Assembly: GCA_016284515.1 (NCBI GenBank)
Contig: JAEEOY010000274.1
Span: 78,738 to 112,693 of the forward strand
From: Kiritimatiellia bacterium
Lineage (GTDB): Bacteria > Verrucomicrobiota > Kiritimatiellia > RFP12 > UBA1067
Reading direction: 5' to 3'
Length of the DNA: 33,956 nucleotides
Made by a program: the position numbers and the translations under genes. Below the pieces are notes generated by a model. The model was not told the origin of the DNA, ran no database searches, and saw only the letters and a list, made by a program, of their open reading frames with translations. Below, in pieces: positions 17,835-24,977 of this stretch; position 1 is the stretch's first letter, and the number at the start of each line of letters is the position of its first letter.

Positions 17835-20516
17835 TTAGTTCCGCTCCGGGATGGCAAAGCCGTTCACGCCAATTTTCGCCGAAGCGCCGGGATCGACGGT
17901 CATTAGAAGTCTGCTGCGGCAGTCTAGGTTGCCGACGGCCATTCCCTTCGACCCGGCCTCGAACCTAATGCAGTCGCGCTTATCGTTGTGCCCGACATGG
18001 TCGCCGACGTATGTGCTGGCGAGCATGTTCAGCTCGCCGCCCTTGCAGCACACGGCCTCGAGGTTGCACCACGAAAGCAGCTGCGAGAACGTGACGGACC
18101 CTCCGTTGACCTCGGAGATTTTTGAACTGCCGCCCCATAGGTCGGCGTTGGAGAAGACGATCCGCCCGCGGAACGCGGGGTCGGTCACGGCGTAGTGTCC
18201 GCCGCCGCGCTGGTTGAAGACGCCCATGGACGCGACTAGCCCGATCACCGCGCTGCATCCCGCGCGCCCCACGACGCCGTTGTGCGCGGCATCGAATGCG
18301 ACGCCCCACATCTTGCCGCGGAAGGACCCACCCGTGAATCTGTCACGCTCGAGGACGATCTGGTCGGAGACGAGGATGTTGAAGCACGAGAAGAAATCGA
18401 CCTTCGACACATCGCCGAGAACGAGTCCGTTGACCTCGCGGTTGGTGTACTCTACGAGTCCGTCCTTCCCGTCCACCGCCTTTGGCCTGTTCGGAAAGCG
18501 CCCCTGGTGCGTCCAGTTGGAATAGTTGAAGTGGAGGTCGCGAACGACTCCGCCCGTTGTGCCGTGACCTATTTCGAGCGTCGTCTTCATCGCAGCGCCC
18601 GTGACGTCCACGATCTCTATGTTGTCGCTCTTCTGAGTCATCGCGTCGATGGCAGTCCAGCAGCACACGATGGTGCAGTTCTGCACCCAGCAGTTCTGGG
18701 AGGTCCTAACGGTCGGCGGATACTTCTTGACGCGCGTCGCCTCGCTTGCGCCTGGACCGTCGATCCATCCCTGCTCCGGATAAAAGACCGTGAAGCCCTT
18801 GAACCCCGACCCCTTCGAGAGCGTCACGAGCGGCTGCCCGGACGGATGGTCCTTCTCTCCGTACACCCACAGCTGAGTTCCTGCGGAGGTCGAATTGCCG
18901 TAGTGCGCGCCTTCGAAGGAGCCGCGAAGCTCGACGCCTGTCGGAACCTTCAGCGCACCTTCGAGGCGGTATATCCCGGCAGGAACATACACCGTGCCGC
19001 CCTTTTCCCTCGCCGCCGCGTCAAGCGCCTTCTGAAATGCTGCGGTGGAGTCTTCACCCGGAATCGCCTCAAGCGTTCCGCGCGTCGCGCCGAAGTCGCA
19101 GACATCCCATATGCTCTTCCCCTGCGGACGACGCCTCGGCACATGATTGAAGCTGTAGGAAATGGACGGAATCGCCTTCGCCATCTTGTCCTCGCGGATG
19201 ATGCGCCTGTCGTCCTTTTCCCAGCCATTAATTTCGAGCGGACTTGAAAACGAGTTCCCCACGAGCACGAGCTGCTCCACCTTGTCCGTCAACTCGAACG
19301 CCGGCAGCTTCTTCTGCATGAAGCTGCACTTCGAGGCCGTGACGTTCCCCGTTGCGGACCGAAGCGCCGCGCGCTCGTATCCGGCAAAGGTGCAGTCCGC
19401 GACGTTAATTCCGTATGGTCCGACCTTGGCGGAAGCAATCGAATACTTTCCACCCCGGAAGGTGACTCCGGTGAAGAGCAGCGAGGATGTCCTTTGATAT
19501 GACGGCTTTATGCCCATTTCCTCGTACTTCGAGTAGTCCGGCTTGTCCGCAAAGTATACGGGGCACGTCTTCGCGGATATGTCGCCGTACGTAAGCATGA
19601 ACCCGGGATATCCTGCGTTCTCGATGAAGATGCCAACCCCCGCGTTGCGCACCTTTACATTCCCGGCGCAGATATTCCCGGGCACGACCTTCTTTACGGC
19701 ATTGTCGGGAATCGCCGTCAGGAACAACCCCTTCTGGCAGTACTCCAGGTCGAGGTCCCACCAGTAGCCCCAGTCCTGCTCGCCGCCCTGGATGCACGTA
19801 AGGTTCTTAACGAGAAACGACTTGAGCGCCGCAAGCGCCGCGCCCTTCGGCGCGCCGGGAAGTCCGCTCTCGGCCCAGTACTTCGGCGAAAACGCGACGT
19901 GTTCGATGCGGGGAATGTCGTAGGCGTATGCGCCGTGAATGCCGAGCTTGAGCGGCGTGCCGTACATCCTGCGTATCAGCATCGAGGAGCAGTCGTTGTT
20001 CCAGAAGCCCGTCCACGCATTGTAGAGCGTGACATTGAAGACGGTGCTGTGTCCGTGTCCGCGTATTGCCGCCGGATAAGGCACCGGGGCGTCGGCCTTT
20101 TGCTCCGGATACCATATGCCGACATCCCTCAGGCACGCACCGGACGAAACATCGAGAAACGCGCCCGAATCGGGCTTCTCCTCGCCGCGCCCCGAGTATG
20201 CCATGAGTATCGTCCCTCGTCCGAGTCCGCCATTGTCGGGAGAGAGCCATTCGCCGCGGAGCGTGACGCCTCCTGAAACCTTGAGACGTCCGTCGACCCT
20301 GTAGCGTCCGGCGGGAAGATACACCGTCCCGCCCTTCTCCTTAGCCGCGGCGTCGAGGGCGGACTGGATGGCGGAAGTCGAGTCCCTGCTTCCCTGCCTG
20401 TCCGCGCCGAACTCGGTCACGTCGTGGGTATACACTATAAGGTCGTCCACCGCGAGACCGGGCGAGGGCTGCGCGATGCGGACAGCCGCAAGGACGATGA
20501 ATGTTGCGCAAGTCAT
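17835..20516 (-). CDS. Exported protein with two pectate-lyase-superfamily beta-helix modules (copy 1)
   Basis: This 893-residue protein is the paralogue of the one at 7023-9752, with conserved order and many identical stretches. Module one (~25-420) contains 'VTEFGADRQGSRDSTSAI' and 'GGTVYLPAGRYRVDG'. Module two (~465-860) contains 'VCDFGATRGT..EDSTAAFQKAL' and 'GGTVYVPAGIYRLEG'. The N-terminus is hydrophobic (MTCATFIVLAAVRIA) but a weaker signal peptide than that of its paralogue. The beta-helix modules suggest action on or binding to acidic or complex polysaccharides. No specific lyase motif could be identified. AGAGGAA lies eight bases before the ATG. It heads a two-gene unit with GH43 under promoter D. 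Confidence 0.88.
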   Translation of the reverse strand: MTCATFIVLAAVRIAQPSPGLAVDDLIVYTHDVTEFGADRQGSRDSTSAIQSALDAAAKEKGGTVYLPAGRYRVDGRLKVSGGVTLRGEWLSPDNGGLGRGTILMAYSGRGEEKPDSGAFLDVSSGACLRDVGIWYPEQKADAPVPYPAAIRGHGHSTVFNVTLYNAWTGFWNNDCSSMLIRRMYGTPLKLGIHGAYAYDIPRIEHVAFSPKYWAESGLPGAPKGAALAALKSFLVKNLTCIQGGEQDWGYWWDLDLEYCQKGLFLTAIPDNAVKKVVPGNICAGNVKVRNAGVGIFIENAGYPGFMLTYGDISAKTCPVYFADKPDYSKYEEMGIKPSYQRTSSLLFTGVTFRGGKYSIASAKVGPYGINVADCTFAGYERAALRSATGNVTASKCSFMQKKLPAFELTDKVEQLVLVGNSFSSPLEINGWEKDDRRIIREDKMAKAIPSISYSFNHVPRRRPQGKSIWDVCDFGATRGTLEAIPGEDSTAAFQKALDAAAREKGGTVYVPAGIYRLEGALKVPTGVELRGSFEGAHYGNSTSAGTQLWVYGEKDHPSGQPLVTLSKGSGFKGFTVFYPEQGWIDGPGASEATRVKKYPPTVRTSQNCWVQNCTIVCCWTAIDAMTQKSDNIEIVDVTGAAMKTTLEIGHGTTGGVVRDLHFNYSNWTHQGRFPNRPKAVDGKDGLVEYTNREVNGLVLGDVSKVDFFSCFNILVSDQIVLERDRFTGGSFRGKMWGVAFDAAHNGVVGRAGCSAVIGLVASMGVFNQRGGGHYAVTDPAFRGRIVFSNADLWGGSSKISEVNGGSVTFSQLLSWCNLEAVCCKGGELNMLASTYVGDHVGHNDKRDCIRFEAGSKGMAVGNLDCRSRLLMTVDPGASAKIGVNGFAIPERN

Positions 20517-20542
20517 AGTATATTCCTCTGATTGCCGAAGAT

Positions 20543-20606
20543 ATTATACTAAATCACCGCGAACAACACGGTGAATCCAGCGCAAAATATTCCGTGAAAA
20601 ACGCGC
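20543..20606 (-). promoter_or_regulatory. Promoter D of the beta-helix/GH43 unit, with conserved 26-bp motif
   Basis: TATAAT is at 20543-20548 and the 26-bp motif at 20581-20606, with 32 bp between. No good -35 hexamer is present. The motif sits between divergent genes, about 55 bp upstream of the oxidoreductase start on the other strand, so it could affect both. Confidence 0.7.
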
Positions 20607-20649
20607 AGGGCGGTTTCCGCGCCACCAAGCGCGGTTCGCCAAGATTTGG

Positions 20650-20663
20650 TATAATTTCACACA
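20650..20663 (+). promoter_or_regulatory. Extended -10 promoter giving a leaderless start
   Basis: TGGTATAAT (the TATAAT is 20650-20655) ends seven bases before the ATG at 20663. Transcription should therefore begin at or next to the start codon. There is no ribosome-binding sequence. Confidence 0.6.
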
Positions 20664-21745
20664 TGAAGAACAAAGACGCGGAAAGACGGCTCAGGTACGC
20701 CATGGTTGGCGGAGGCAAAGGCTCGTTCATCGGCCCCATCCACCGCATGGCGATAAGGATGGACGACCTAGCGGACCTTGTCGACGGATGCTACTCGCAC
20801 ACCGACGACTGGCGCGCGATGCTGGAGCGCTGCCGCGGGAAGGCGGACTTCATCTCCGTCTGCACCCCGAACGACTCCCACTACGAGATCGCCAAGGCCG
20901 CGCTCGAGGCAGGCTTCGACGTCATGTGCGAGAAGCCCCTCTCGATGTCCCTCGACGAGGCCACGGAGCTCGATCGCCTCGCGCGGCGCAAACGCCGCGT
21001 CCTCGGAATCCCCTTCACGTACTCCGGCTACCCGATGGTGAAGCTCGCGCGCGACCTCATTGCGCGCGGCGAACTCGGGAGGATCGACAAGGTCGTGCTC
21101 GAATACCAGCAGGGGTCCTTCCGCAAAATCGACTTCTCCAAGCCCCTCGACAAGCGCAACGCATGGAAGATGAACCCGAAGAAGTCCGGGCCCAGCTGCG
21201 TCGTCGCGGACATAGGCGTGCATGGCTTCCACTTGATTGAGCACGTCACCGGGCTCCAGGTGAAGGAGCTAATCGCCGACCTCTCGTCGTTCGCCCCCGG
21301 CAACAGGCTCGACGACGACGCGTCGATGCTCCTGCGCCTCTCGGGCGGCGCGAAGGCGTCGTTCGTGGTCTCCAAGGTGGCGACCGGAGAGGAAAACGGC
21401 GTGAGGCTGCGCATCTACGGAGACAAGGCGTCCCTCTTCTGGAACCAGGAGGAGAACAACTACCTCTCGATCAAGTACCCCTTCGAGCCCGAGCGCATAT
21501 ACAAGCGCAAGGCGCCGTACATCGGCGAAGTCTCCGAAGCGAGCGTCGCGCTCTCGCGCATCCCCGCCGGACACCACGAGGGATTCATCGAGGCGTTCGC
21601 CAACATCTACCGCGAGTTCTGCGCCGCAGTCCGCGACCGCCGCGCGCACGACTTCCCGGGTCCGCGCGAAGGCGTGCGCACCATGCGCTTCGTCGAGGCA
21701 GCGCTCAGATCCAACGCCAACGGCAACAGGTGGGAGAAGGTATGA
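20663..21745 (+). CDS. Gfo/Idh/MocA-family NAD(P)-dependent oxidoreductase
   Basis: This 360-residue cytoplasmic protein has a Rossmann fold with 'YAMVGGGKGSFIGPIHR' (12-28), the family signature 'CEKPLS' (89-94), and 'VADIGVHGFHLIEHVTG' (about 170-186) with the His typical of the catalytic region. The C-terminal dimerisation/substrate domain spans ~125-350. Members oxidise or reduce sugars and sugar derivatives such as inositol, glucose-fructose or N-acetyl sugars, so a role in handling sugars from the adjacent locus is plausible but inferred. The stretch between the second strand and the NAD-domain helix ('CYSHTDDWRAML') looks about 20 residues shorter than usual. A GTG at 20594 could extend the frame by 23 codons, but it lies in the regulatory motif upstream of the -10. 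The stop overlaps the next gene by ATGA. Confidence 0.88.
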   Translation: MKNKDAERRLRYAMVGGGKGSFIGPIHRMAIRMDDLADLVDGCYSHTDDWRAMLERCRGKADFISVCTPNDSHYEIAKAALEAGFDVMCEKPLSMSLDEATELDRLARRKRRVLGIPFTYSGYPMVKLARDLIARGELGRIDKVVLEYQQGSFRKIDFSKPLDKRNAWKMNPKKSGPSCVVADIGVHGFHLIEHVTGLQVKELIADLSSFAPGNRLDDDASMLLRLSGGAKASFVVSKVATGEENGVRLRIYGDKASLFWNQEENNYLSIKYPFEPERIYKRKAPYIGEVSEASVALSRIPAGHHEGFIEAFANIYREFCAAVRDRRAHDFPGPREGVRTMRFVEAALRSNANGNRWEKV

Positions 21746-22233
21746 AGAGGGAAGTCGCAAGGGCAGAATGGAGCGAAAGCGAGTCGTCCCCTAAACCAGA
21801 CGTCTCCTTCGTACCGCCCATGGAGCGCCGACGACTCACGCTCCTCGAGCGGGCCGCGCTCTCCGTAGCATGGAAGGTCTATCCGCACGGAGAGCAGATT
21901 CCCGTCGTGTTTGCAAGCCGCTGGGGCGAGATCGGCACGACGCTCAAGCTAATGCGCCAGATGCACGACGAGGGCGAGATGAGCCCGGCTGGATTCTCCA
22001 ACTCCGTCCACAACGCGGCCCCCGGGCATCTCTCGCTCCTCGCGAAGGACAAGGCACCGTACACGGCCATATCCGCCGGCGCGGATTCCTATGAAATGGG
22101 AATGCTCGAGGCGTCGACATATCCTGGGAAGGTCCTCTTCGTCTACGCCGAGGAGTCGACGCCCGAGATGTACCGTCCGCACTTCCCCGACGTAAAGCGC
22201 GCGCACTCAGTCGCCGTGCTGCTTGACGACTGA
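21742..22233 (+). CDS. Ketoacyl-synt_2-type (beta-ketoacyl synthase-like) protein
   Basis: The 163-residue protein resembles the Ketoacyl-synt_2 family, the chain-length-factor-like component of aryl-polyene clusters: 'FVPPMERRRLTLLERAAL' (23-40), 'VVFASRWGEIGTTLKLM' (55-71), 'SPAGFSNSVHNAAPGHLSLL' (81-100) and 'AISAGADSYEMGMLEA' (109-124). The position where ketosynthases carry the active-site Cys reads 'SAGADS', so it should not condense acyl chains itself. No acyl carrier protein, ketosynthase or other polyene gene is nearby. It is joined to the oxidoreductase by a 4-bp ATGA overlap, so the two are translationally coupled. At 163 residues it is shorter than many relatives. Its role is unknown. 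Confidence 0.75.
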   Translation: MKREVARAEWSESESSPKPDVSFVPPMERRRLTLLERAALSVAWKVYPHGEQIPVVFASRWGEIGTTLKLMRQMHDEGEMSPAGFSNSVHNAAPGHLSLLAKDKAPYTAISAGADSYEMGMLEASTYPGKVLFVYAEESTPEMYRPHFPDVKRAHSVAVLLDD

Positions 22234-22258
22234 CCGTGCTAAGCCTTTGCGCGCGCGC

Positions 22259-23326
22259 TCAAGCGAGGCGGCGCGAGGCGGACATCGAAAGCGACACCGC
22301 GAGGAACACGAGCAGCGCGCCGGCGAGAAGAAACGCCGCGAAATGCTCGTCCCAGCGGTCGTACGCGTCGGCGTCGAGCTTCGTCGTCTCCAGCTGGTCG
22401 ATTTCGGCAAGCGCCTTCTCTAGCGAATCGCGGTCGTTGACGGGAAAGTACATCGCGCCCGTCGAAGAGGCTATCCCCTTCAGCTGGCGCTCGTCGAACG
22501 TCATCCTGTCCGCGACGACTCCGTATCGCCCGTACCCGTCGCGCACCAGGCGCGGCGTGCGGCGCGCGGACGTGCCGATGCCGATGCAGTAGACTTTCAC
22601 CCCCATCTTCGCTGCGGACGCCGCTGCGTCCTTCGGCTCCACGGCGCCGGTGTTGGAGACGCCGTCGGAAAGCAGAATCACGATCTTCGACTTCGGCTTC
22701 GCGTCCTTGAGGCGAAGAAGCGCCATGGCGAGTCCGTCGCCTATCGCCGTGTTCGCCTCGTCCTCCCCTCCGATGGCATTGCCCTGCGCGTCGAAGACGG
22801 TCGACGGAATCTGCACACCCTTCAGCGCATGCAGAAGCATGTCGTGGTCCATCGTGAGCGGCGCGACGGTCGCGGCGTAAGTGCCGAAGGAGACGAGTCC
22901 GATGAGGTCGTCCGGACGCTTCTCCACGAACTCCGCGAAGAGGCGCTTCACGACCGAAAGGCGCGTCCACTCCTCGAGCTTCTTCGACGGACTCCGGAAG
23001 TCCGTCCCCGCGGGCGCGAGATCCAACGCGTCCATAGACCCCGAAACGTCGACCGTCATCGCGATTGCGATGGAGTCGATCGACTTCTTCTCGTGCGCGA
23101 GGGGCGTGCGCGGACGCGCTGCGGCGACGATGAGCGCAGCGAGCCCCGCGAGCAGGATGAACGGCGTCAGAGCCGCGAGTTTCGCGCGCCATCCAGCGGT
23201 CTTCGCGGGAAGGCGCATGGTGGCGGAAAAGCGGATGCCCGAGCGGCGTCCGCGCCTAAGGAGCCGCCACGCGGCGAACGCGAGCGGCACGAACAGGAGC
23301 AGCATCCATGGATTAGCGAATGTCAT
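22259..23326 (-). CDS. Von Willebrand factor A membrane protein (BatA/BatB-like)
   Basis: This 355-residue protein has transmembrane helices at ~6-23 (PWMLLLFVPLAFAAW) and ~52-70, a vWA domain (~85-300) with the metal-ion site 'DVSGSM' (D93, S95, S97) and 'LLSDGVSNTGAV', and a C-terminal helix (~327-348). This layout matches the Bat proteins of aerotolerance-type MoxR-linked operons. No MoxR ATPase, DUF58 or TPR partner lies beside it in this window. The ATG at 23326 follows a -10 by six bases, so it appears leaderless. It converges on the Ketoacyl-synt_2 gene with only 25 bp between stops and no clear terminator. Confidence 0.85.
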   Translation of the reverse strand: MTFANPWMLLLFVPLAFAAWRLLRRGRRSGIRFSATMRLPAKTAGWRAKLAALTPFILLAGLAALIVAAARPRTPLAHEKKSIDSIAIAMTVDVSGSMDALDLAPAGTDFRSPSKKLEEWTRLSVVKRLFAEFVEKRPDDLIGLVSFGTYAATVAPLTMDHDMLLHALKGVQIPSTVFDAQGNAIGGEDEANTAIGDGLAMALLRLKDAKPKSKIVILLSDGVSNTGAVEPKDAAASAAKMGVKVYCIGIGTSARRTPRLVRDGYGRYGVVADRMTFDERQLKGIASSTGAMYFPVNDRDSLEKALAEIDQLETTKLDADAYDRWDEHFAAFLLAGALLVFLAVSLSMSASRRLA

Positions 23327-23332
23327 AAGTAA

Positions 23333-23338
23333 ATTATA
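23333..23338 (-). promoter_or_regulatory. Extended -10 promoter of the vWA gene, leaderless start
   Basis: TGGTATAAT on the minus strand (TATAAT at 23333-23338) is followed after six bases by the ATG at 23326. There is no ribosome site between. It is the same arrangement as at 20650 on the other strand. Confidence 0.55.
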
Positions 23339-23345
23339 CCATTTT

Positions 23346-23363
23346 CGCGGCACATCTGCCGCG
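23346..23363. repeat. 18-bp palindrome CGCGGC(N6)GCCGCG, copy at the uvrC 3' end
   Basis: The sequence CGCGGCACATCTGCCGCG forms a 7-bp stem with a 4-base loop. It sits four bases after the uvrC stop and just upstream of the vWA promoter. No U-run follows on the minus strand, so it is not a standard terminator. Confidence 0.7.
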
Positions 23364-23367
23364 GAGT

Positions 23368-24684
23368 CTATGCCTTCTTCAGGCGGTCGCGCAGGTCTTT
23401 GTCGCGCAGGTGGCGGTGGTAGGTGATGGCGAAGCGGTGAGCCTCGTCGCGGAGGCGCGTGCATACGAACAGCGCCTCGGAGTCGCGCGGAAGGAGCAGG
23501 TTCTCGCGTCCGTCGTCGAACACGATCTCCTCCTGCCTCTCCGCAAGGCCGACAGTCGGAATGTCGTTAATGCCGAGCTCCGCGAGGGCCGCGCGCGTCG
23601 CCCTGAGCTGAGTTATCCCGCCGTCGCAGATGAAGAGGTCGGGCTTCTGCAGCCCGAGCGGCTTCGCGCCAGGCGCGTCGTCGTGCGTGAAGCGGCGGCG
23701 CACGACCTCAGCCATCGAACGCGGATCGTCCGCGCCCTCAATCGTCTTGATCCTGAAGTGCCTGTAGTACCTCTTGTCGGGCATTCCGTCGCGGGCGATG
23801 ACGAGCGACGCGACGGAGTGGGTTCCGAAGAGATTGGAGATGTCGCAGCACTCGATCCAGCGCGGCGGCGCGGGAAGCCCAATCGCCTCCGCAAGTTCCG
23901 CGAGCCCCTGCTCGACGTTGCGGCGGCGCATCTCGGGAGGCGTGCGGACGAAGTGCGCCTTCGTCATCTCCTTGAGCGCGAAGAGCGTGTCCCTAAGGCG
24001 CGCAGCCTCCTCGTAGCGCCCTTTCGCCGCCGCCTCGCGCATCTCTGCGTCCACTTCCTGAAGTACGGCCGGGCGGTGCCCCGAAAGGAACTCGCACGCC
24101 TCGTCGAAGCGCGCGCGGTACTCCTCCTGCGATATCCTGCCGAGGCACGGGGCGGAACAGGTGCGGATCACATCCGCGATGCAGTGGCGATGATCGTCCT
24201 CGCAGGGGCAGTCCGACTTGCACTCGCGGATTCCGTACCGCTTCTCGACGAAGTCCTTCGCGGCGCGCACGACGGGGCTCGAGGGGAATGGTCCGAAATA
24301 CCTCGCCCCGTCGTCCTTCACGGCGCGCACGCACGTAAAGCGCGGCCACGGCGCGGCACATTCGCCGCGGAGCGCGAGGTAGCGCTTGTCGTCGCGCATC
24401 AGGATGTTGAAGTGCGGCTTGTGGCGCTTTATGAGCGTCGCCTCGGTGAGCAGCGCCTCGGCGTCGTTCTTCACAGTCATCCACTCGAAGTCGTAGACGG
24501 TGTCCACCATCGAGCGGACCTTCGGCGCGTGGTTGGCGCTCGCGCGGAAGTAGGACGACACGCGGCGGCGCAGGTTCTTCGCCTTGCCGACGTAAATTAT
24601 CACGCCCCGGCGATCTCGCATGAGATAGCAGCCGGGGCGGTTCGGTACGTCTTTGAGACGTTGTCTGATAAGTTCAGAGACCAA
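23368..24684 (-). CDS. uvrC: UvrC-like excinuclease subunit, short form
   Basis: UvrC makes the two incisions beside a DNA lesion after UvrAB loading. The 438-residue protein has the GIY-YIG nuclease (~15-95, with 'GCYLMRDRRG' and 'IIYVGKAKNLRRRV'), the UVR UvrB-binding helix pair (~200-235, 'AAAKGRYEEAARLRD') and the RNase-H-like 5' nuclease ('CCDISNLFGTHSVAS', 'LFICDGG' and 'RLRDEAHRFAITYHR', which carry the expected Asp and His residues). It ends right after this domain. The tandem helix-hairpin-helix module found at the end of the usual ~600-residue proteins is absent. The start is TTG at 24684, immediately after the tatA stop with AGAAGG upstream, because the GIY-YIG domain begins only ~15 codons later. 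Confidence 0.92.
   Translation of the reverse strand: MVSELIRQRLKDVPNRPGCYLMRDRRGVIIYVGKAKNLRRRVSSYFRASANHAPKVRSMVDTVYDFEWMTVKNDAEALLTEATLIKRHKPHFNILMRDDKRYLALRGECAAPWPRFTCVRAVKDDGARYFGPFPSSPVVRAAKDFVEKRYGIRECKSDCPCEDDHRHCIADVIRTCSAPCLGRISQEEYRARFDEACEFLSGHRPAVLQEVDAEMREAAAKGRYEEAARLRDTLFALKEMTKAHFVRTPPEMRRRNVEQGLAELAEAIGLPAPPRWIECCDISNLFGTHSVASLVIARDGMPDKRYYRHFRIKTIEGADDPRSMAEVVRRRFTHDDAPGAKPLGLQKPDLFICDGGITQLRATRAALAELGINDIPTVGLAERQEEIVFDDGRENLLLPRDSEALFVCTRLRDEAHRFAITYHRHLRDKDLRDRLKKA
24352..24369. repeat. 18-bp palindrome family, copy inside uvrC
   Basis: CGCGGCACATTCGCCGCG matches the family consensus. It encodes part of 'LRGECAAPW' in uvrC, between conserved blocks, without changing the frame. 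Confidence 0.6.
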
Positions 24685-24891
24685 TTACGCCTTCTCGAGT
24701 TCCTTGGCCTTTTCCTCGGCCTCTTTCTCTTCCTTCTCGCCCTCGGCGAGACCCTTCTTGAACTCGCTCTTCGCCTTGCCGAGCGAACGCGCGAGCTCGG
24801 GGATCTTCTTCCCTCCGAAGAGCAGGCCGATCACGACGATGCAGATGATGAGCTGCCAGGGGCCCATGTTCTGAATGAATCCAAATGCCAT
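24685..24891 (-). CDS. tatA: Sec-independent translocase TatA/TatE-like subunit
   Basis: This 68-residue protein has an N-terminal transmembrane helix (WQLIICIVVIGLLFGG), the TatA hinge 'FGGKKIPELARSLGKAKSEFKKG' and a highly charged Glu/Lys tail. TatA polymers form the pore-like assembly that exports folded twin-arginine proteins. The start at 24891 is chosen because AAGGAA lies nearby and the helix begins 12 residues later; the frame upstream is non-homologous. Its stop directly abuts the uvrC TTG. No tatC or tatB is in the window. Confidence 0.92.
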   Translation of the reverse strand: MAFGFIQNMGPWQLIICIVVIGLLFGGKKIPELARSLGKAKSEFKKGLAEGEKEEKEAEEKAKELEKA

Positions 24892-24931
24892 TTTCTTGTT
24901 CCTTTTCCTTTTGAAACTCTTATGATTGTAT

Positions 24932-24960
24932 AGGATACCGAATTTTCCGTCCGAAATCAA
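24932..24960 (-). promoter_or_regulatory. Possible tatA promoter
   Basis: TTGATT (24955-24960) and TATCCT (24932-24937) are separated by 17 bp in the 86-bp gap between miaA and tatA. An alternative -10, TACAAT, lies at 24925-24930. Confidence 0.35.
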
Positions 24961-24977
24961 GTGCGAACGAGGATTTT

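Noticed and set aside
20594-20662. 23-codon N-terminal extension of the oxidoreductase from a GTG
   Set aside because: The GTG lies inside the conserved 26-bp motif and upstream of the -10, and the added peptide has no family similarity.
22234-22258. Bidirectional terminator between the converging genes
   Set aside because: The 25 bp are GC-rich alternating bases without a clear stem-loop or T-run.
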